Notes under the pieces: model-generated | Told to the model about the DNA's origin: nothing | What the model saw: only the letters and a program-made list of their open reading frames with translations | The model's database searches: none | In this document: piece after piece, positions 45,500-57,336 of the stretch | How positions within the stretch are numbered: the stretch's first letter is position 1 | Layout of the letters: every line of letters begins with the position of its first letter | Translations under genes and position numbers: made by a program | Assembly: GCF_963678975.1 (NCBI RefSeq) | Contig: NC_089275.1 | Span: forward strand, 26,411,977 to 26,475,976 | Origin: Dysidea avara | Lineage: Eukaryota > Porifera > Demospongiae > Dictyoceratida > Dysideidae | DNA: 64,000 nucleotides | Reading direction: 5' to 3'

Positions 45500-46591
45500 A
45501 ACTAAATTCAGAGTGGCACAGATAAGAAGTACATTAGGCTAAGAGGCACCAATATATACATCAACAAACAACTTTATGCCAGATTGGACAAATCTAAAGA
45601 TGGTTCATTTGTGGTTAATATCATCGATACCAATCTGCCTACCTCTTCCTACTCACAGGATACCACACACAGTAATTCCACCTCCATACTCACACATACC
45701 CAACACTCAACGACTTCTAATTCAAATAACCCCGAGCCCATGATCACTGCAGCTTCATCTGCACCCAACAATAACCAATGACTAGCTTCTGTATTTTACA
45801 TCAACGCTAGAAGTATTGTAAATAAACTTGACAAATTTCAATCATTGATTTATGCAAATTATTATGATATTATTGGAGTGTCCGAAACCTGGCTGACCAG
45901 CGAGATATACAGCAATGAAATTCTTCCACATGGCTATTCAGTGTATCATAACGATAGACCATCACGGGGTGGTGGTGTGATGCTTGCTATCCATAACATT
46001 ATTCCGTGTCAACTATTGGCATCCCCTGTAGATATCGAAATCATTTGTGTTAAATTGAATCTGCAACATCCAATCACCTGCTGTGTAATCTACATCCCCC
46101 CTAACTCATCATCCTCTTATTATGACTCCCTATTTAGTACTTCTGCTGACATCTGTCACAACCCATCAGATATCGACAATGTCCACTTCCTCTTCCTCGG
46201 AGACTTCAACTTCACCGATATAGAATGGAATACCTTATCAGGTCAAACTCACGTATCTCAACAATTTAGTGATCTAGTTTTTGACATCGGTCTTGATCAA
46301 CTCATAAATCTTCCAACACATATCAAAGGCAACACCCTGGATTTGCTTTTAACTAACATGGATGATAGTATCGATTCTATAAAGGTTCATTCCGTCCCTC
46401 TACTTTTCCCGTCTGATCATTATAACATAACTTTCAACTTGTCGTTTAGTAAACCACCTGTCAAACAAGTTACCTATTATTCGTACAATTACTCCAAAGG
46501 AGACTACCAAGGACTCTATGAACATTTGTCATATCACAACTTGAGTAGCTGTTTTTTGTCACACGATGTTGAATTCATTTGGGAACATTAG
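45500..46591 (+). pseudogene. Retrotransposon G: ORF1 remnant and AP endonuclease
   Basis: The 5' end retains only the tail of ORF1 (LRGTNIYINKQLYARLDKSK). After an in-frame stop (45779-45781) the endonuclease frame follows: FYINARSIVNKLDKF, GVSETWL with the catalytic Glu present, YHNDRPSRGGG, FLGDFNFTDIEW and PSDHYNITF. Family features (ETWL, GDFN, SDH) are all intact. A frameshift near 46580 leads to the linker. Confidence 0.75.
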
Positions 46592-49280
46592 AGCTGATTA
46601 TATCCAATGCTATGAGACTTTTCATTCCTTTTACCAAAATTCACTGTAATAACCAACCCTCCTGGTTCACTGCCAATATTAGACATCACATCAAGTGCCT
46701 GCACACTCTCCGCCGCAGGTATAAGCAACATCCTACTAGACATCTCGAAGAGAAGATCAAATTATCTCAAGAGTCACTCCAAGAGGAAATTGCTAATAGT
46801 AAAACTAACTATGAGACATACCTCATCAGAGAGTATACATCTCACCGCAACAACAATATTTTCAAGTATATCAGGAACCTCACCCAATCCAAGAGCTTTC
46901 CTTCTGTTTTACAGTTTGACAACGAAATCGCCGAATTTGACACTGATTCTGCTAACATGTTCAATTGCTATTTTCATTCAGTTTCTCAGACTCATCTGAT
47001 CTATCCAATGTTGATAACCGTTTAGAGCCTACTGGTCACATTGATTTTACTTCAATCACAATAGAAGAAGTATATGACGCTCTTGTATCTTTGGACCCTA
47101 CTAAAGTACCAGGCATTGACCTTATTTCTCCAAAAATTCTTCAGACATGTGCTCCAATTTTGTGCCAGCCGTTGCACCATCTTTTTTCTATGTCTCTCCA
47201 ATATGCATACATCCCCTCGAGTTGGAAGATCCATAAGATTGTACCTATCTTCAAGGCTGGTGATAAAACTTCGGTAAAGAACTACAGACCCATCTCATTG
47301 CTTTCCAGCACATCAAAGGTACTTGAGCGATTAGTGTATAATAAGATAGTAAATCATCTGGTAACTCAAATTAATCCCTGCCAGTTTGGCTTTATAAAAG
47401 GAGCTTCCACCTTACAACAGCTTTTAACATTCTTTGACTTCTTGACCAACAGCCCAACGCAAATTGATACTATATACCTGGATATACGTAAAGCCTTCGA
47501 CACTGTTTCACATGGTATCCTACTAAATCACCTCTGGTCTTTTGGCATTACTGGTACCCTATGGTCGTGGTTTAAATGCTACCTCACTGACCGAGTACAG
47601 CAGGTATCTCAACAATACCTTATCTGACAGTGTACTACCAGTTATATCTGGCGTCCCCCAGGGAAGTATTTTAGGTCCCCTGTTATTTCTAGTTTATATG
47701 AACAATATCTCTTCCAGTATAGAAGTTAGTCAAGTATTGAAGTTTGCTGATGACATGAAATGTTTTATGACCATCTCGTGTGATGAGGACCGCATCAAGC
47801 TCCAGCAAGATGTTGATTCTATTATTCACCAAACATTCCTTTCCAATCTAACTATCAACTTTACCAAGTGTGTACATGTTCCCTTCAAATCAACGTCCAA
47901 TACCAGATACCTTATTTCCAGCACAGAAATCAATTGTCAAAAAGACCTGGGAGTGATTGTCTCCAGTGACCTGATAGTGAAGTGGTCAAATCACTACAAT
48001 TCTATAATATCTAAAGCATATGTGACCGGATTTCACATAACAAGGCTTCCACACACACAAAATCAAACTTACGTTTTTACCAGAAATGGATTGCTGGCCT
48101 AATACACTATCATATTCCACACTGTAGTTCCTTCAGCACTGACAAGTCTGGTTTCTGTAGCAGCTTTCTTCCGACCCTGTCAAAGCCACGAGTGTGAGAT
48201 TGGCACCATTAAATGGCCATGGCTTTGTGATAATGGTGTGTAGTGAGCTGGGACTTCACAGAGAGCTCGCCAATAGTGTTCTCAGTCAATTTGGAGTGAT
48301 TTGAGGGCCATGGAGGGCCATGGAGAGCCCAAACTTGGCCTCTGGATTCCAATCGTCTTCCTGCTTCATTTTATACCCCTATATTAAGCCCACCCACCCT
48401 CCCACCCTATTACTACCACCTGTGATATTATTACCCGCTCGAGAAAAGCTTCCCAAAACAGGGCTAATTTTGGGTATCAGAAATGTATACACCCACTCAG
48501 TGATAGGTAGTAAATAGATGCATACTTGGTGCAAATTTTGTTTGCACAGCTGTAGGCACTGGGAAGTTATTACACAATGATTACTTAAAATCGCCATATC
48601 TCCTAACGAAGCTTTGTGCGTCGAAGCCGGGTTTTGTCAAATTCAGTCACATATATATCGTTGGCTCTGATACGACGTACTTTTTGTTCCAATCACTACC
48701 CATCAGTCAAGCTACATCTGTATATTACTCTAGTTCGTCCTCATCTCACCTATTGCTCTCAGTTATGGCGTCCGTACCTAATCAAGGACATCTTATGTTT
48801 TGAGCGTATTCAACGTCGAGCAACCAAACACATCTTGAATAATTATAATATCAGCTACAAATCTAGGTTATTAGAACTCCATCTTCTACCACTCATGTAC
48901 ATCCTCGAGATTCAGGATGTTTTGTTTGAGATCAAATCACTTAAGTCACCCACAAGAAACTTTGACATTAATAGGTACATTACATTTACTCAGGGTCACA
49001 CCAGATCCTCTACACATAATATAATAAACTCAAACATCGTCTCCATATTACCAACTTAAATAGAAACTCTTATTTCCATCGTCTTCCTCGTTTGTGGAAT
49101 GCTCTTCCTGTAATCAATGCCAATTTATCAGTTGCAACCATCAAGGCTAAACTAAAGAAATTTATGTGGAATCATTTTGTAACTCATTTTGACGATGACA
49201 ATCACTGTACCTACCATTATCTATGTCCGTGCAGCAAATGTGACGATCTCTCGCCACCATCAAACTTTCAAACACTATAG
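46579..49280 (+). pseudogene. Retrotransposon G: reverse transcriptase, split by a MITE
   Basis: The linker has PSWFTANIRHHIKCL. RT motifs are VKNYRPISLLSSTSKVLE, LDIRKAFDTVSH, SGVPQGSILGPLLFLVYM and VLKFADDMKCF. Shifts lie near 46580, 46975 and 47600. A 631-bp MITE splits the frame at 48021-48651. Downstream are LIRRTFCSNHYPSVKLH, VRPHLTYCSQLWRPYL and a CPCSKC C-terminus shared with the fragment at 124-561. A further shift lies near 49058. The domain order is otherwise standard. Confidence 0.8.
48021..48651. mobile_element. TGTGAC-ended mariner-like MITE in retrotransposon G
   Basis: Ends are TGTGACCGGATTTCACA and, reversed, TGTGACTGAATTTGACA. TA lies on both sides (48019-48020 and 48652-48653); ATAT flanking GTGAC...GTCAC is an equally valid reading. 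Excision with one TA restores the RT frame (SKAYISLALIRR). No recognised coding capacity. Confidence 0.75.
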
Positions 49281-49332
49281 CTAAGTTATATTTAGTTAAA
49301 CTTATAATGCATGTATATCCTGTGTTTTTAGG

Positions 49333-49374
49333 CTGCAAGCACCAGTTGCTTGCAGACCCTTGGCATACTTGCCA
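49333..49374 (+). promoter_or_regulatory. Paired hairpins in the 3' UTR of retrotransposon G
   Basis: Stem 1 is CTGCAAGCA/TGCTTGCAG with a 5-base loop (49333-49355). Stem 2 is TGGCA/TGCCA with loop TACT (49361-49374). The fragment at 6234-6279 has the same two stems with different paired bases. Probably the structure recognised by the element's own RT; the role is inference. An AATAAATAAATAAATAAAATA tail follows at 49382-49403. Confidence 0.65.
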
Positions 49375-49421
49375 TAAAGTAATAATAAATAAATAAATAA
49401 AATAGTTCAGTTGCAAGTAAT

Positions 49422-49745
49422 CTAATCCTAAACAGCCAAGCTGTAAAAAAAGAGTGCGGCCCTCAAAAAGGCTATGGTGAAAAAAGATGTGAAATCCAAG
49501 GTGGTGGCCAAGAAATGGCTGTGATGGTAGGTCAATGGTAAAAATCTTAATAACAACAATTCAGATGAATTTGATGCTGCTTGGTCTTGGCACAAAATTC
49601 ACCTGAATTGTCTTTATTAAAATTTTTACCATTAACCTACCATCACAGCCATTTCTTGGCCGCCACCTTAGATTTCACATCTTTTTTCACCATAGCCTTT
49701 TTGAGGGCCGCACTCTTTTTATACAGTTTGGCTGTTCTGGATTAG
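49422..49745. repeat. Foldback end of composite copy b
   Basis: About 125-bp arms starting CTAATCC...AAACAGCCAAGCTG and ending with their reverse complement GGATTAG. The central loop contains GATGCTGCTTGGTCTTGG. Sequence matches the 9201-9520 foldback. Confidence 0.75.
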
Positions 49746-49780
49746 ATTTCACTTCTTTTTGTATTTGTATACCCCAAACA

Positions 49781-50069
49781 GGGGCGGATCCAGAGTTTGG
49801 AAAGAGGGGGGACACCTTGCTGAAAAACAGTTGAAGACCAAAAAAAAAGGTCACAACAATAATAGCTAGTTATCCTTTACCAAATATATCACGTCTGTTA
49901 TGTAAAATAAAATCCTATTTATAGCTTCATAGGTAAGCTACACTGCCTCATGAACATTGTGACTGCTTTATTAGAGTAATCGACTGCTCTATTAGAGTAT
50001 CTCGATCTTGTATGCAATTTCTTGAGGGTGGGGAGCATTTGCCCCAAATGCCCCATCCTGGATCCGCCA
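49781..50069. mobile_element. hAT-like MITE (CAGGGGCGGATCCAG end)
   Basis: It starts CAGGGGCGGATCCAG and ends CTGGATCCGCCA. It interrupts text that is continuous in composite copy c near 57130. It contains two CTCTATTAGAG motifs and one GATC. The exact duplication is unclear (CCAAA on both sides). Confidence 0.55.
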
Positions 50070-50224
50070 TTGCCAAAGCTGGCCTATGGCCGGCTTTGGG
50101 ACTTTTTAAACCTATCTTTTTTCTTTACCACAGGAAGAAGAAAAGATGAAGCAGATTTTTAATAGTTTAAATATTTCTGATTTTATCAGCAAATGTACAA
50201 ATTATAATAGAATACATTTATTTA

Positions 50225-50790
50225 TTACAGAACTCTCCATGGTGGTTTCTTTGTAACTGAACTCTCTACAAGGTGACTTCTTCTAACTGCTCTTTCTACA
50301 GGGTGAATTGTTTGTAGCTGAACGATCTACAAGGTAACTTCTTCTAGCTGATCTCTCTACAGGGTGATTTGTTTGTAGCTAAATTCTGTACAGGTGATTT
50401 GTTTGCAGCTGAGCTCTTTACAGAATGGTTTCTTTGTAGCTGAACTCTCTACAAGGTGACTTCTTCTAGCTGATCTGTCTACAGGGTGATTGGTTTGTAG
50501 CTGAAATTTTTACAGGGTGGTTCGTTTGCAGCTGAACTCTCCACATGGTGGTTTCTTTGTAGCTGAACTCTCTACAAGGTGACTTCTTCTAGCTGATGTC
50601 TCTACAGGGTCACTAGTTTGTAGCTGAATTCTCTACATGGTGGTTTCTTTGTAACTGAACTCTACAAGGTAACTTCTTCTAGCTGATCTTTCTACAGGGT
50701 GGATTGTTTGTAGCTGATCTCTCTACAGGGTGACTTGTTTGTAGCTGATCTCTATACAGGTTACTTGTTTCTAGCTGATCTCTTGATTTC
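50225..50790 (-). repeat. 31-bp minisatellite array of composite copy b
   Basis: About 17 tandem imperfect units of the reverse complement GTAGCTGAACTCTCTAC with GTGAxTTGTTT. Same unit as at 7395-8960 and 55075-56965. Confidence 0.85.
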
Positions 50791-51640
50791 ACTTCAGGGT
50801 GGCTGCTCTATTAGGGTGACTGCTCTATTAGAGTATGTCGATCTTGCGCTTGCTACACCAAGTTGGATTTCGTGTTATAACTCCGTGGCTTTAAGTCTGA
50901 TTCTTCAACACCATTGAAGAGCCTTTCTAAGATGATTACTCCATCTGTACAGTGATTTTCATAGCTTTACCCCTAGCAGTTTTTCTGGTAGGCGTGGCAG
51001 GTAGTCGTTTTTTATTAGCTAATCTCCATTGCGTAATAGTTACACACTGTTGGTTTTTTCGTTGTATCTTCCTGGTTTTTAGCTCGATTTTTTCAAACCA
51101 CAAAAGGTTTGAGGTTCAATAGTTAACCTATTCACCCACCGATTTTCAGCTTCTTCCCATACGCGGTTTACCCTGTAGGCGTGACAACATATTGGTGTTA
51201 TTTTTCGTGAATAATTGCTCATAACTCTTTGCCTTTTTATCGTATTCCAGCCAAAGTAGGTACCAAGATGCACCTTTATACCCCTCCCCCCCCCCCCCCC
51301 CTTCTGTGTACCACATTTCAAGGCAATTGGATATGGCGTTCGCGTGTTATAGCAGTTTTTGTAAGTGTGCGACAAGAGGAAGAAAAAACGAAGAAACTAA
51401 GCCAATTTTTGAAGTCGCATATCTCGGGAACACTTGAAGCGATTTCACTCAAATTTGGAATCTGGAGTGCTGAAGTTGGAGGGCATGTTCACAGCAAAAA
51501 TCGTCTTGTTTCATCAAGGCAGCACAGAGCTACGGAGGTGCGAAAATTGCGTTTTCTTTCTTCCTTTCAATATACTCACGGGTGTTGCGCGCCGGCTTCT
51601 TGGGCCGCACAACACACTACCGCGTGTCTTGATATGTAAT

Positions 51641-51683
51641 ATGTAACCAGTTACTTTTACAAAGTAACTTGCCCAACACTGCA
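51641..51683 (-). repeat. Terminus of a CAGTGTTGGG MITE
   Basis: Reverse complement of CAGTGTTGGGCAAGTTACTT followed by TGTAAAAGTAACTGGTTAC. It abuts the composite element, which probably inserted into it. Confidence 0.5.
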
Positions 51684-52383
51684 TATAGATCTGAGCTTTC
51701 CTTCCATCAAACTATATTAGAGTATTACAATAATATTATCAAATATTGAATAAATCATGCAATGAAATACATTTATAAGTCTGTCTCCGATAATCATCAT
51801 TGTATCTACATAGAAAAGAAGAAATGTGAGTAAAAACAAACTTCAAAGTCAGCCATAGGCTGGTTTTGGGGCCTTATAAAGTACAAAAAGAAGGAAATTC
51901 ACACAAAACAGCCAAGCTGTGAAAAAATGTTGCAGTTAGTTGCATACTCATTAATTTTATGCCTTTATGGTCATAACACAGCATAATTCATACACAAATA
52001 CTGACTGTATTTATCCTGTCTATGTTTTGGTGTTGGAACCAATAGTCCAAAAATTCTACCTAGGCTCAAACAAAATCTGACCACAGCCCTCAATAGTGAA
52101 TAACATTAGAGTCATTTATAGATTTGAGGTTCGTTTTGTCTCGTTATAGAGAGTTTTTAAAAATAGTTGTTCCAATACTGAATAAAGATGGGGTTAGAAT
52201 ATGTAGTATTGGAACACTATTTTTGCTGTGTAATTTGTTATATATATACCATCTGGATGTGTCATCTACTGCATGCATATCTGTGCTGTAAGGCAAGCTT
52301 GGGCAACTGGGGAAATTTGGAGGAACTTGGGTGAATTAGATGCTAGTTATGTAGCTGGGAAGCTTTATCAATCTATGCCAATA
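51684..52383. other. Stretch without a gene; one hairpin and a composite-end scrap
   Basis: At 51846-51925 there is a diverged piece of the composite element's terminal region (AGCCATAGGCTGG, then AAACAGCCAAGCTGTGAAAA). At 52159-52224 arms of about 20 bp containing GTTCCAATAC/GTATTGGAAC form an imperfect hairpin. Confidence 0.4.
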
Positions 52384-53031
52384 TGTGACTGGATTTTGGA
52401 AAAACGATCCAAATCGCACATTAGAAGTTCCGAGATAAACGGTTTTAAAGAATTGAAGCCAGCATAACTCTTCAAGGATAGCAAGCACGCGTATGAAATT
52501 TACACAAAAGATGCATCAATCTGTTACCTTTCAAGCCACTTCCAGTACTTGTAGCTGCTTGTACAGTTTCCCGCCAAATAAGATAGAAAATCTGAGCAGT
52601 TGGACGAGTGAAGTAGTATCACGAGTGCTCACAAAGGGGTGGAGGCTGGGGGGTGGCGGGGAGGGCAAAAGTTAGACCACAAAATGGAGGCAGACCACGA
52701 TTGGAGTCCAGACACGAGATTACAGGGCTGTGCTGGCTCCTTAGTGGCTGATATGTAGCAAAATCAACAGAGAACACGTCTGGCCAACATTATAAGGCTG
52801 TCCACCAGTAAACCACTGACTCTTGCCAAGCCAGGTCCTTCACAAGGCCTGAAACCGCCATTTGAGCACTCCACACCACCCAGAAAATACGTGTGTAAAA
52901 ACCAGCCTCGTGTAGTTTGAGTAGTGCTGAGGGTCAAAACTTGTAGTACGATAGTGTAGCTATCCACTGGTGGTGTTAGTTTGATTTTGCCTGATGTGCG
53001 ATTTGGATCGGTTCTGTAAAATCTGGTCACA
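52384..53031. mobile_element. TGTGAC-ended mariner-like MITE, complete
   Basis: 648 bp. The left end TGTGACTGGATTTTGGAAAA and the right end pair over about 45 bp, including CGATCCAAATCGCACAT. TA flanks both sides (52382-52383 and 53032-53033). The right half is duplicated at 5866-6015. Short open frames inside show no domain. Confidence 0.7.
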
Positions 53032-53033
53032 TA

Positions 53034-53687
53034 TTAATGTGCTTGTGACATAGCTATGTCTGTCATTTTTGGTTGCTAGTCATTAAATGCTGTGGTTCAA
53101 CATGTCTAAGTAATTTGCTACCATCACTTGTTTTCCAGACAGTAAGTCACAAATGCTATGTTCATTCATTCATCTACCCTGTTTATGGAAGAGCTTATTG
53201 CCCACCCTATGATTTTCTCAATTGCCAATTATTCATCCAAACTCAGTGGGGGTAGCTCGGTGCAGTGAAAGGGTGGTATGTATAGCTAGGCAAAAATGCT
53301 AGACTGCATATATACGCATGAGCACATGTGTGTAATAGAGTCCTCAATAAAATTAATGGTGGTGGTTGCCACTACTCCCAGGGGCTGGCCACAGCAACCA
53401 ACATGTAATAATAGTTAACTTCTAAAATCAATGTTTCTAAAACTGGGATTTCACTAACTTCACAGAAATCATTATGAATTCAGACCACTAGAATCAAGCT
53501 CAATAAATTTCGTGAGCTTATGTACTACATTTATGTAGGATGCTGTAATGTGAGCTATAACACTCACAAAATCAAAATTACCCTGGCTTTGAAATATAGG
53601 TTGTGTATGCTCAGACTCAGTAATAGACCAAACCCTGTCTTCTCAGCAGACATGTAGTTATTTAAATATATGTTGCTATGATACTTT
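53034..53687. other. Stretch without a recognisable gene
   Basis: AT-rich, no motif or repeat boundary recognised. Confidence 0.3.
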
Positions 53688-54198
53688 CAGGGGCGGATCC
53701 AGGGGGAGGGGGGGGGGCTTTGGGGGCTGAAGCCCCCCTTCATATTTAGGCTTTACTTGATCAATATGCTGAGTATTATAATGAAATTTTGTCTTAGCAT
53801 AATTATATGATCATTAATAATACAAATACTCACAAAACCACCTTATAAACATCTTTCCAAGGTATTATCAGTGGATTTATGCTAAAGTTTATGCAACAAG
53901 GACCCGGATCAGCATTGGAGGTGTACAAGATCGAGATACTCTAATAGAGCAGTCAGCTAACTACTCTAATAGAACATTCACTGGAAACATGTAGTTGGTT
54001 CTGTTATGGAATTTTTCCAAATCTACCTGCACCTATACATACAGTGAAGTGCATTGGTCTGTTTAAAGGGCTTCATTCATCTACTTGTGTAGTTAATATG
54101 TATGGCAATACTTAATTCAGGTACACAATTTCCATTGAAAATGCTCTCAGATTCAATCTTGTATTGTTCAAATTTCAAAATTTTCCACTTTCAACATT
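53688..54198 (+). repeat. hAT-like end (CAGGGGCGGATCCAGG) and flank
   Basis: It starts CAGGGGCGGATCCAGG followed by G-rich text and the inverted GGGGGCTGAAGCCCCC. Two tandem CTCTAATAGAG motifs preceded by GATCGAGATA lie at 53929-53975. No second end was found before composite copy c. Confidence 0.45.
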
Positions 54199-55074
54199 AT
54201 CAAGACACACGGTAGTGTGTCGTGCGGCCCAAGAAGCCGGCGCGCCACACCGTGAGTATATTGACAGGAAGAACGAAAACGTCATTTTCACACCTTTGTA
54301 TCTCGGTGATCACTTATCTGATTGGAACCAAATTTGCTACACAGTTGCCCGCCAGCCAAGGGAGTCTACATTCCAAATGTGAAGGAAATCGCTCCAGCCA
54401 TTTCCGAGATACGAGCTGCCAAAGTTTCGTTTTTTCTTCGTTTTTTTTTTTCTTCTTCTTCTTCTTCGTCTTTTTGCACACTTGCAAAAATTGCTATAAC
54501 AAGCAAATGCGTACTCTGATCGCCTTGAAATTTGGCACACAGAAAGGGAGTCCAAAGGCGAATCCTAGCATCAAATTTGGTACAAATCCGATGAATGGTT
54601 CAGGAGTTATGACCGATTATTCGCGTAAAACAAGATCGATTTGTTGTCACGCCTACAGGGTAAACCGCTACATGGAATGAGTTGAAAATTGCTATGTAGA
54701 TGGAGTAATCATCGTAGGAGTGCCTTTTGGTGGTTTGAAAGGAATCGACATAAAGACCACGGAGATATGATACAAAACCTAACCTGTGTCACAATTACGC
54801 GATCGATTTTTATGAATAAAAAAGTATTAGTTTTCACGCCTATTAGGCAAACCGCTTAGAGCAATGAGCTGAAAATCGGTGTATAGCTGGAATAATCTTC
54901 ATAGAAAGTCCTTGCAGTAGTACAGAAGAATCGGATTACAAACCACTGAGTTATGATTCGAAAGCCAACTCCGTGTAGCAAATGCGAGATCGAGATACTC
55001 TAATAGAACAGTCACCCTAATAGAGCATTCGGTTAATTTATTTACTCCATTATACAATTTTATTACATCACAAG

Positions 55075-56965
55075 TTATTCTGTAGGGAGTTCAGCTGCAA
55101 ACAGTTAATCTTATAGACAGTTCAGCAAGAAGACAGTCACCATGTGGAGAGTTAAGCAAATATACCACTATAGAAATTCAGAACATTACAAGTCACACTG
55201 AAGAAAGTTCAGCTATAAACAAGTCATGCACTGTGTAGAGAATTCAGCTACAATTAAGTCACTCTCTAGAGAATTCAGTTACACAGAATTCAGATACACA
55301 CAAGTCACTGTGGAGAGAGTTCAGCTACAAACAGATTACCTGTAGAGAAATCGGCTACAAACAAATCAACCTGCAGAGAGATCAGCTATATACACAAAAA
55401 TCAACTTGTAGAGAGATCAGCTACAAACAAATCACCCTGTAGAGAGATCAGCTAGAAACTAGACACAAAGTAAGGAGTTCAGCTACAAGCAAATTACCCT
55501 GTAGAGAGTTCATCTACAAACAAATCAACCTGTAGAGCAATCAGCTAGAAACAAATCACCCTGAAGAGAGGTCAGCTACAAAAAATCACCCTGTAGAGAG
55601 ATCAGCTAGAAACAAATCACCCTGAAGAGAGGTCAGCTACAAACAAATCAACCTGCAGTGAGATCACCTACAAAAAAGCACCTTGTACAGAGTTCAGCTA
55701 CAAACAAATTACCCTGTAGAGAGATCGGCTACAAACAAATCAACCAGTAGAAAGATCAGCTACACACAAATCAACTTGTAGAGAGATCAGCTACAAACAA
55801 ATTACCCTGTAGAGAGATCGGCTGCAAATTAATCAACCTGCAGAGAGATCAGCTACACACAAATCAACTTGTAGAGAGATCAGCTACAAACAAATCACCC
55901 TGTAGAGAGATCAGCTAGAAACTAGATACAATGCAAGGAGTTCAGCTACAAGCAAAATCACCCTTTAGTGAGTTCAGTTACAAACAAATCAACCTGCAGT
56001 GAGATCACCCACAAAAACGCACTTGTACAGAGTTCAGTTACAAACAAATCACCCTGTAGAGAGATCAGGTAGAAGAATTCACCTTGTAGAGAGTTCATTT
56101 ACAAAGAAACCATCATACAGAGAGTTCAGCTACAAAGAAATTACCCCGTGGAGAGTTCAGCTAGAAGAAGTCACCTTGTAAAGAGTTTAGCTACAAAGAA
56201 ACCATCATGTACAGAGTTCAGCTACAAAGAAACCACCTGTACAGGATTCAACTACAAACAAATCACCCTGTATAGAGATCAGCTAGAAGAAGTTACCTTG
56301 TAGATAGTTCAGCTACAACAATTCACCCTGTAGAAAGATCAGCTAGAAGAAGTCACCTTGTACAGTGTTCAGTTACAAAGAAACCATCATGTAGAGAGTT
56401 CAGCTGCAAACAAATCACTCTGTAGAGAGTTCAGCAACAAAGAAACCGCCATGTAGAGAGTTCAGTCTCATACAAACCACCTTGTAGAGAATTCGACTAC
56501 AACAAATCACCCTGTAGAGAAGAAGTTACCTTGTAGAGAGTTCAGCTACAAAGAAACCACCATGTAGAGAGTTTAGCTGCAAACAATTCACCTGTAGAGA
56601 GTTCAGCTAGAAACAAATCACCCCGTAGAGAGATCAACTGGACGAAGTCACCTTGTAGAGAGTTCAGCTACAAAGAAACCATCACGTAGAGAGTTCAGCT
56701 GCAAACAAATCACCCTGCAGAGAGTTCAGCTACAAAAAAATCACCCTGTAGAGAGTTCAGCTAGACGAAGTCACCTTATAGAGAGTTCAGCTACAAAGAA
56801 ACCATCATGTAGAGAGTTCGGCTATAAAGACACCACCATGTAGAGAGTTTAGCTGCAAACAAATCACCTGTTACAGAGAGTTCAGCTACAAAAAAACCAT
56901 CCTGTATATAGTTCAGCTACATTTCAAGTCACCCAGTAGAGAGATCAGCTGCAAAAAAAATCCTG
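55075..56965 (+). repeat. 31-bp minisatellite array of composite copy c
   Basis: About 55-60 imperfect tandem units (GTAGAGAGWTCAGCTACAAA plus CAAATCACCCT). It has local higher-order repetition, e.g. the blocks around 55330-55450 and 55700-55920 are near-duplicates. Confidence 0.85.
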
Positions 56966-57165
56966 TGGGGAATAATGAGCATGTAATAAATATATGTATA
57001 TAATTTGTATAATTACTAATAAAATCAAAAATAATTGAAGTACTAAAATTCTCCTTTAAGTTCTTTTCTACTTCCTGTGGTAAAGAAAAAAACACATGGG
57101 TTAAAAAAGCCCCAAAGCCAGCCATAGGCTGGCTTTGCAGTATACAAATACAAAAAGAAGTGATA

Positions 57166-57336
57166 TCTAATCAAAAACAGCCAAGCTGTAAAAAAAAGGT
57201 GCGGCCCCCATAAAGGCCATGGTGAAAAAAGATGTGAAATCCAAGGTGGCGGCCAAGAAATGGCTGTGATGGTAGGTTAATGATTACATTTTAATAACGG
57301 CAATTCAGGTGAATTTTGTGCCAATTTTTGATTAGA
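57166..57336. repeat. Deletion derivative of the foldback
   Basis: It retains the whole left arm (TCTAATCAAAAACAGCC onward) but only the last 12 bp of the right arm (TTTTTGATTAGA), so most of the hairpin has been lost. Confidence 0.65.

Larger units (their letters stand above)
49422..51632 (-). mobile_element. Composite element copy b
   Basis: Read on the minus strand it starts TCAAGACACGCGGTAGTGTG at 51632, followed by the GC-rich block, the body with CACGCCTACAGGGTAAACCG near 51180, the CTCTAATAGAG motif near 50840, a short 31-bp array (50790-50225) and the foldback (49745-49422). It carries a hAT-like MITE at about 49781-50069. Order and orientation match copies a and c. Confidence 0.7.
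54200..57336 (+). mobile_element. Composite element copy c
   Basis: This is the cleanest copy. It starts TCAAGACACACGGTAGTGTG with a perfect GACACAC/GTGTGTC hairpin. The body has two diverged repeats of a block starting CACGCCTA (about 54650 and 54836), then GATCGAGATACTCTAATAGA at 54988, the array (55075-56965), a palindrome AAAGCCAGCC/GGCTGGCTTT at 57112-57136 and a deleted foldback. No recognisable transposase or Rep/helicase frame, so it must move, if at all, with proteins from another element. Confidence 0.7.

Noticed and set aside
55075..56965. CRISPR-like array of regularly spaced repeats
   Set aside because: The whole 31-bp unit repeats tandemly with no unique spacers, and the context is eukaryotic and transposon-rich.
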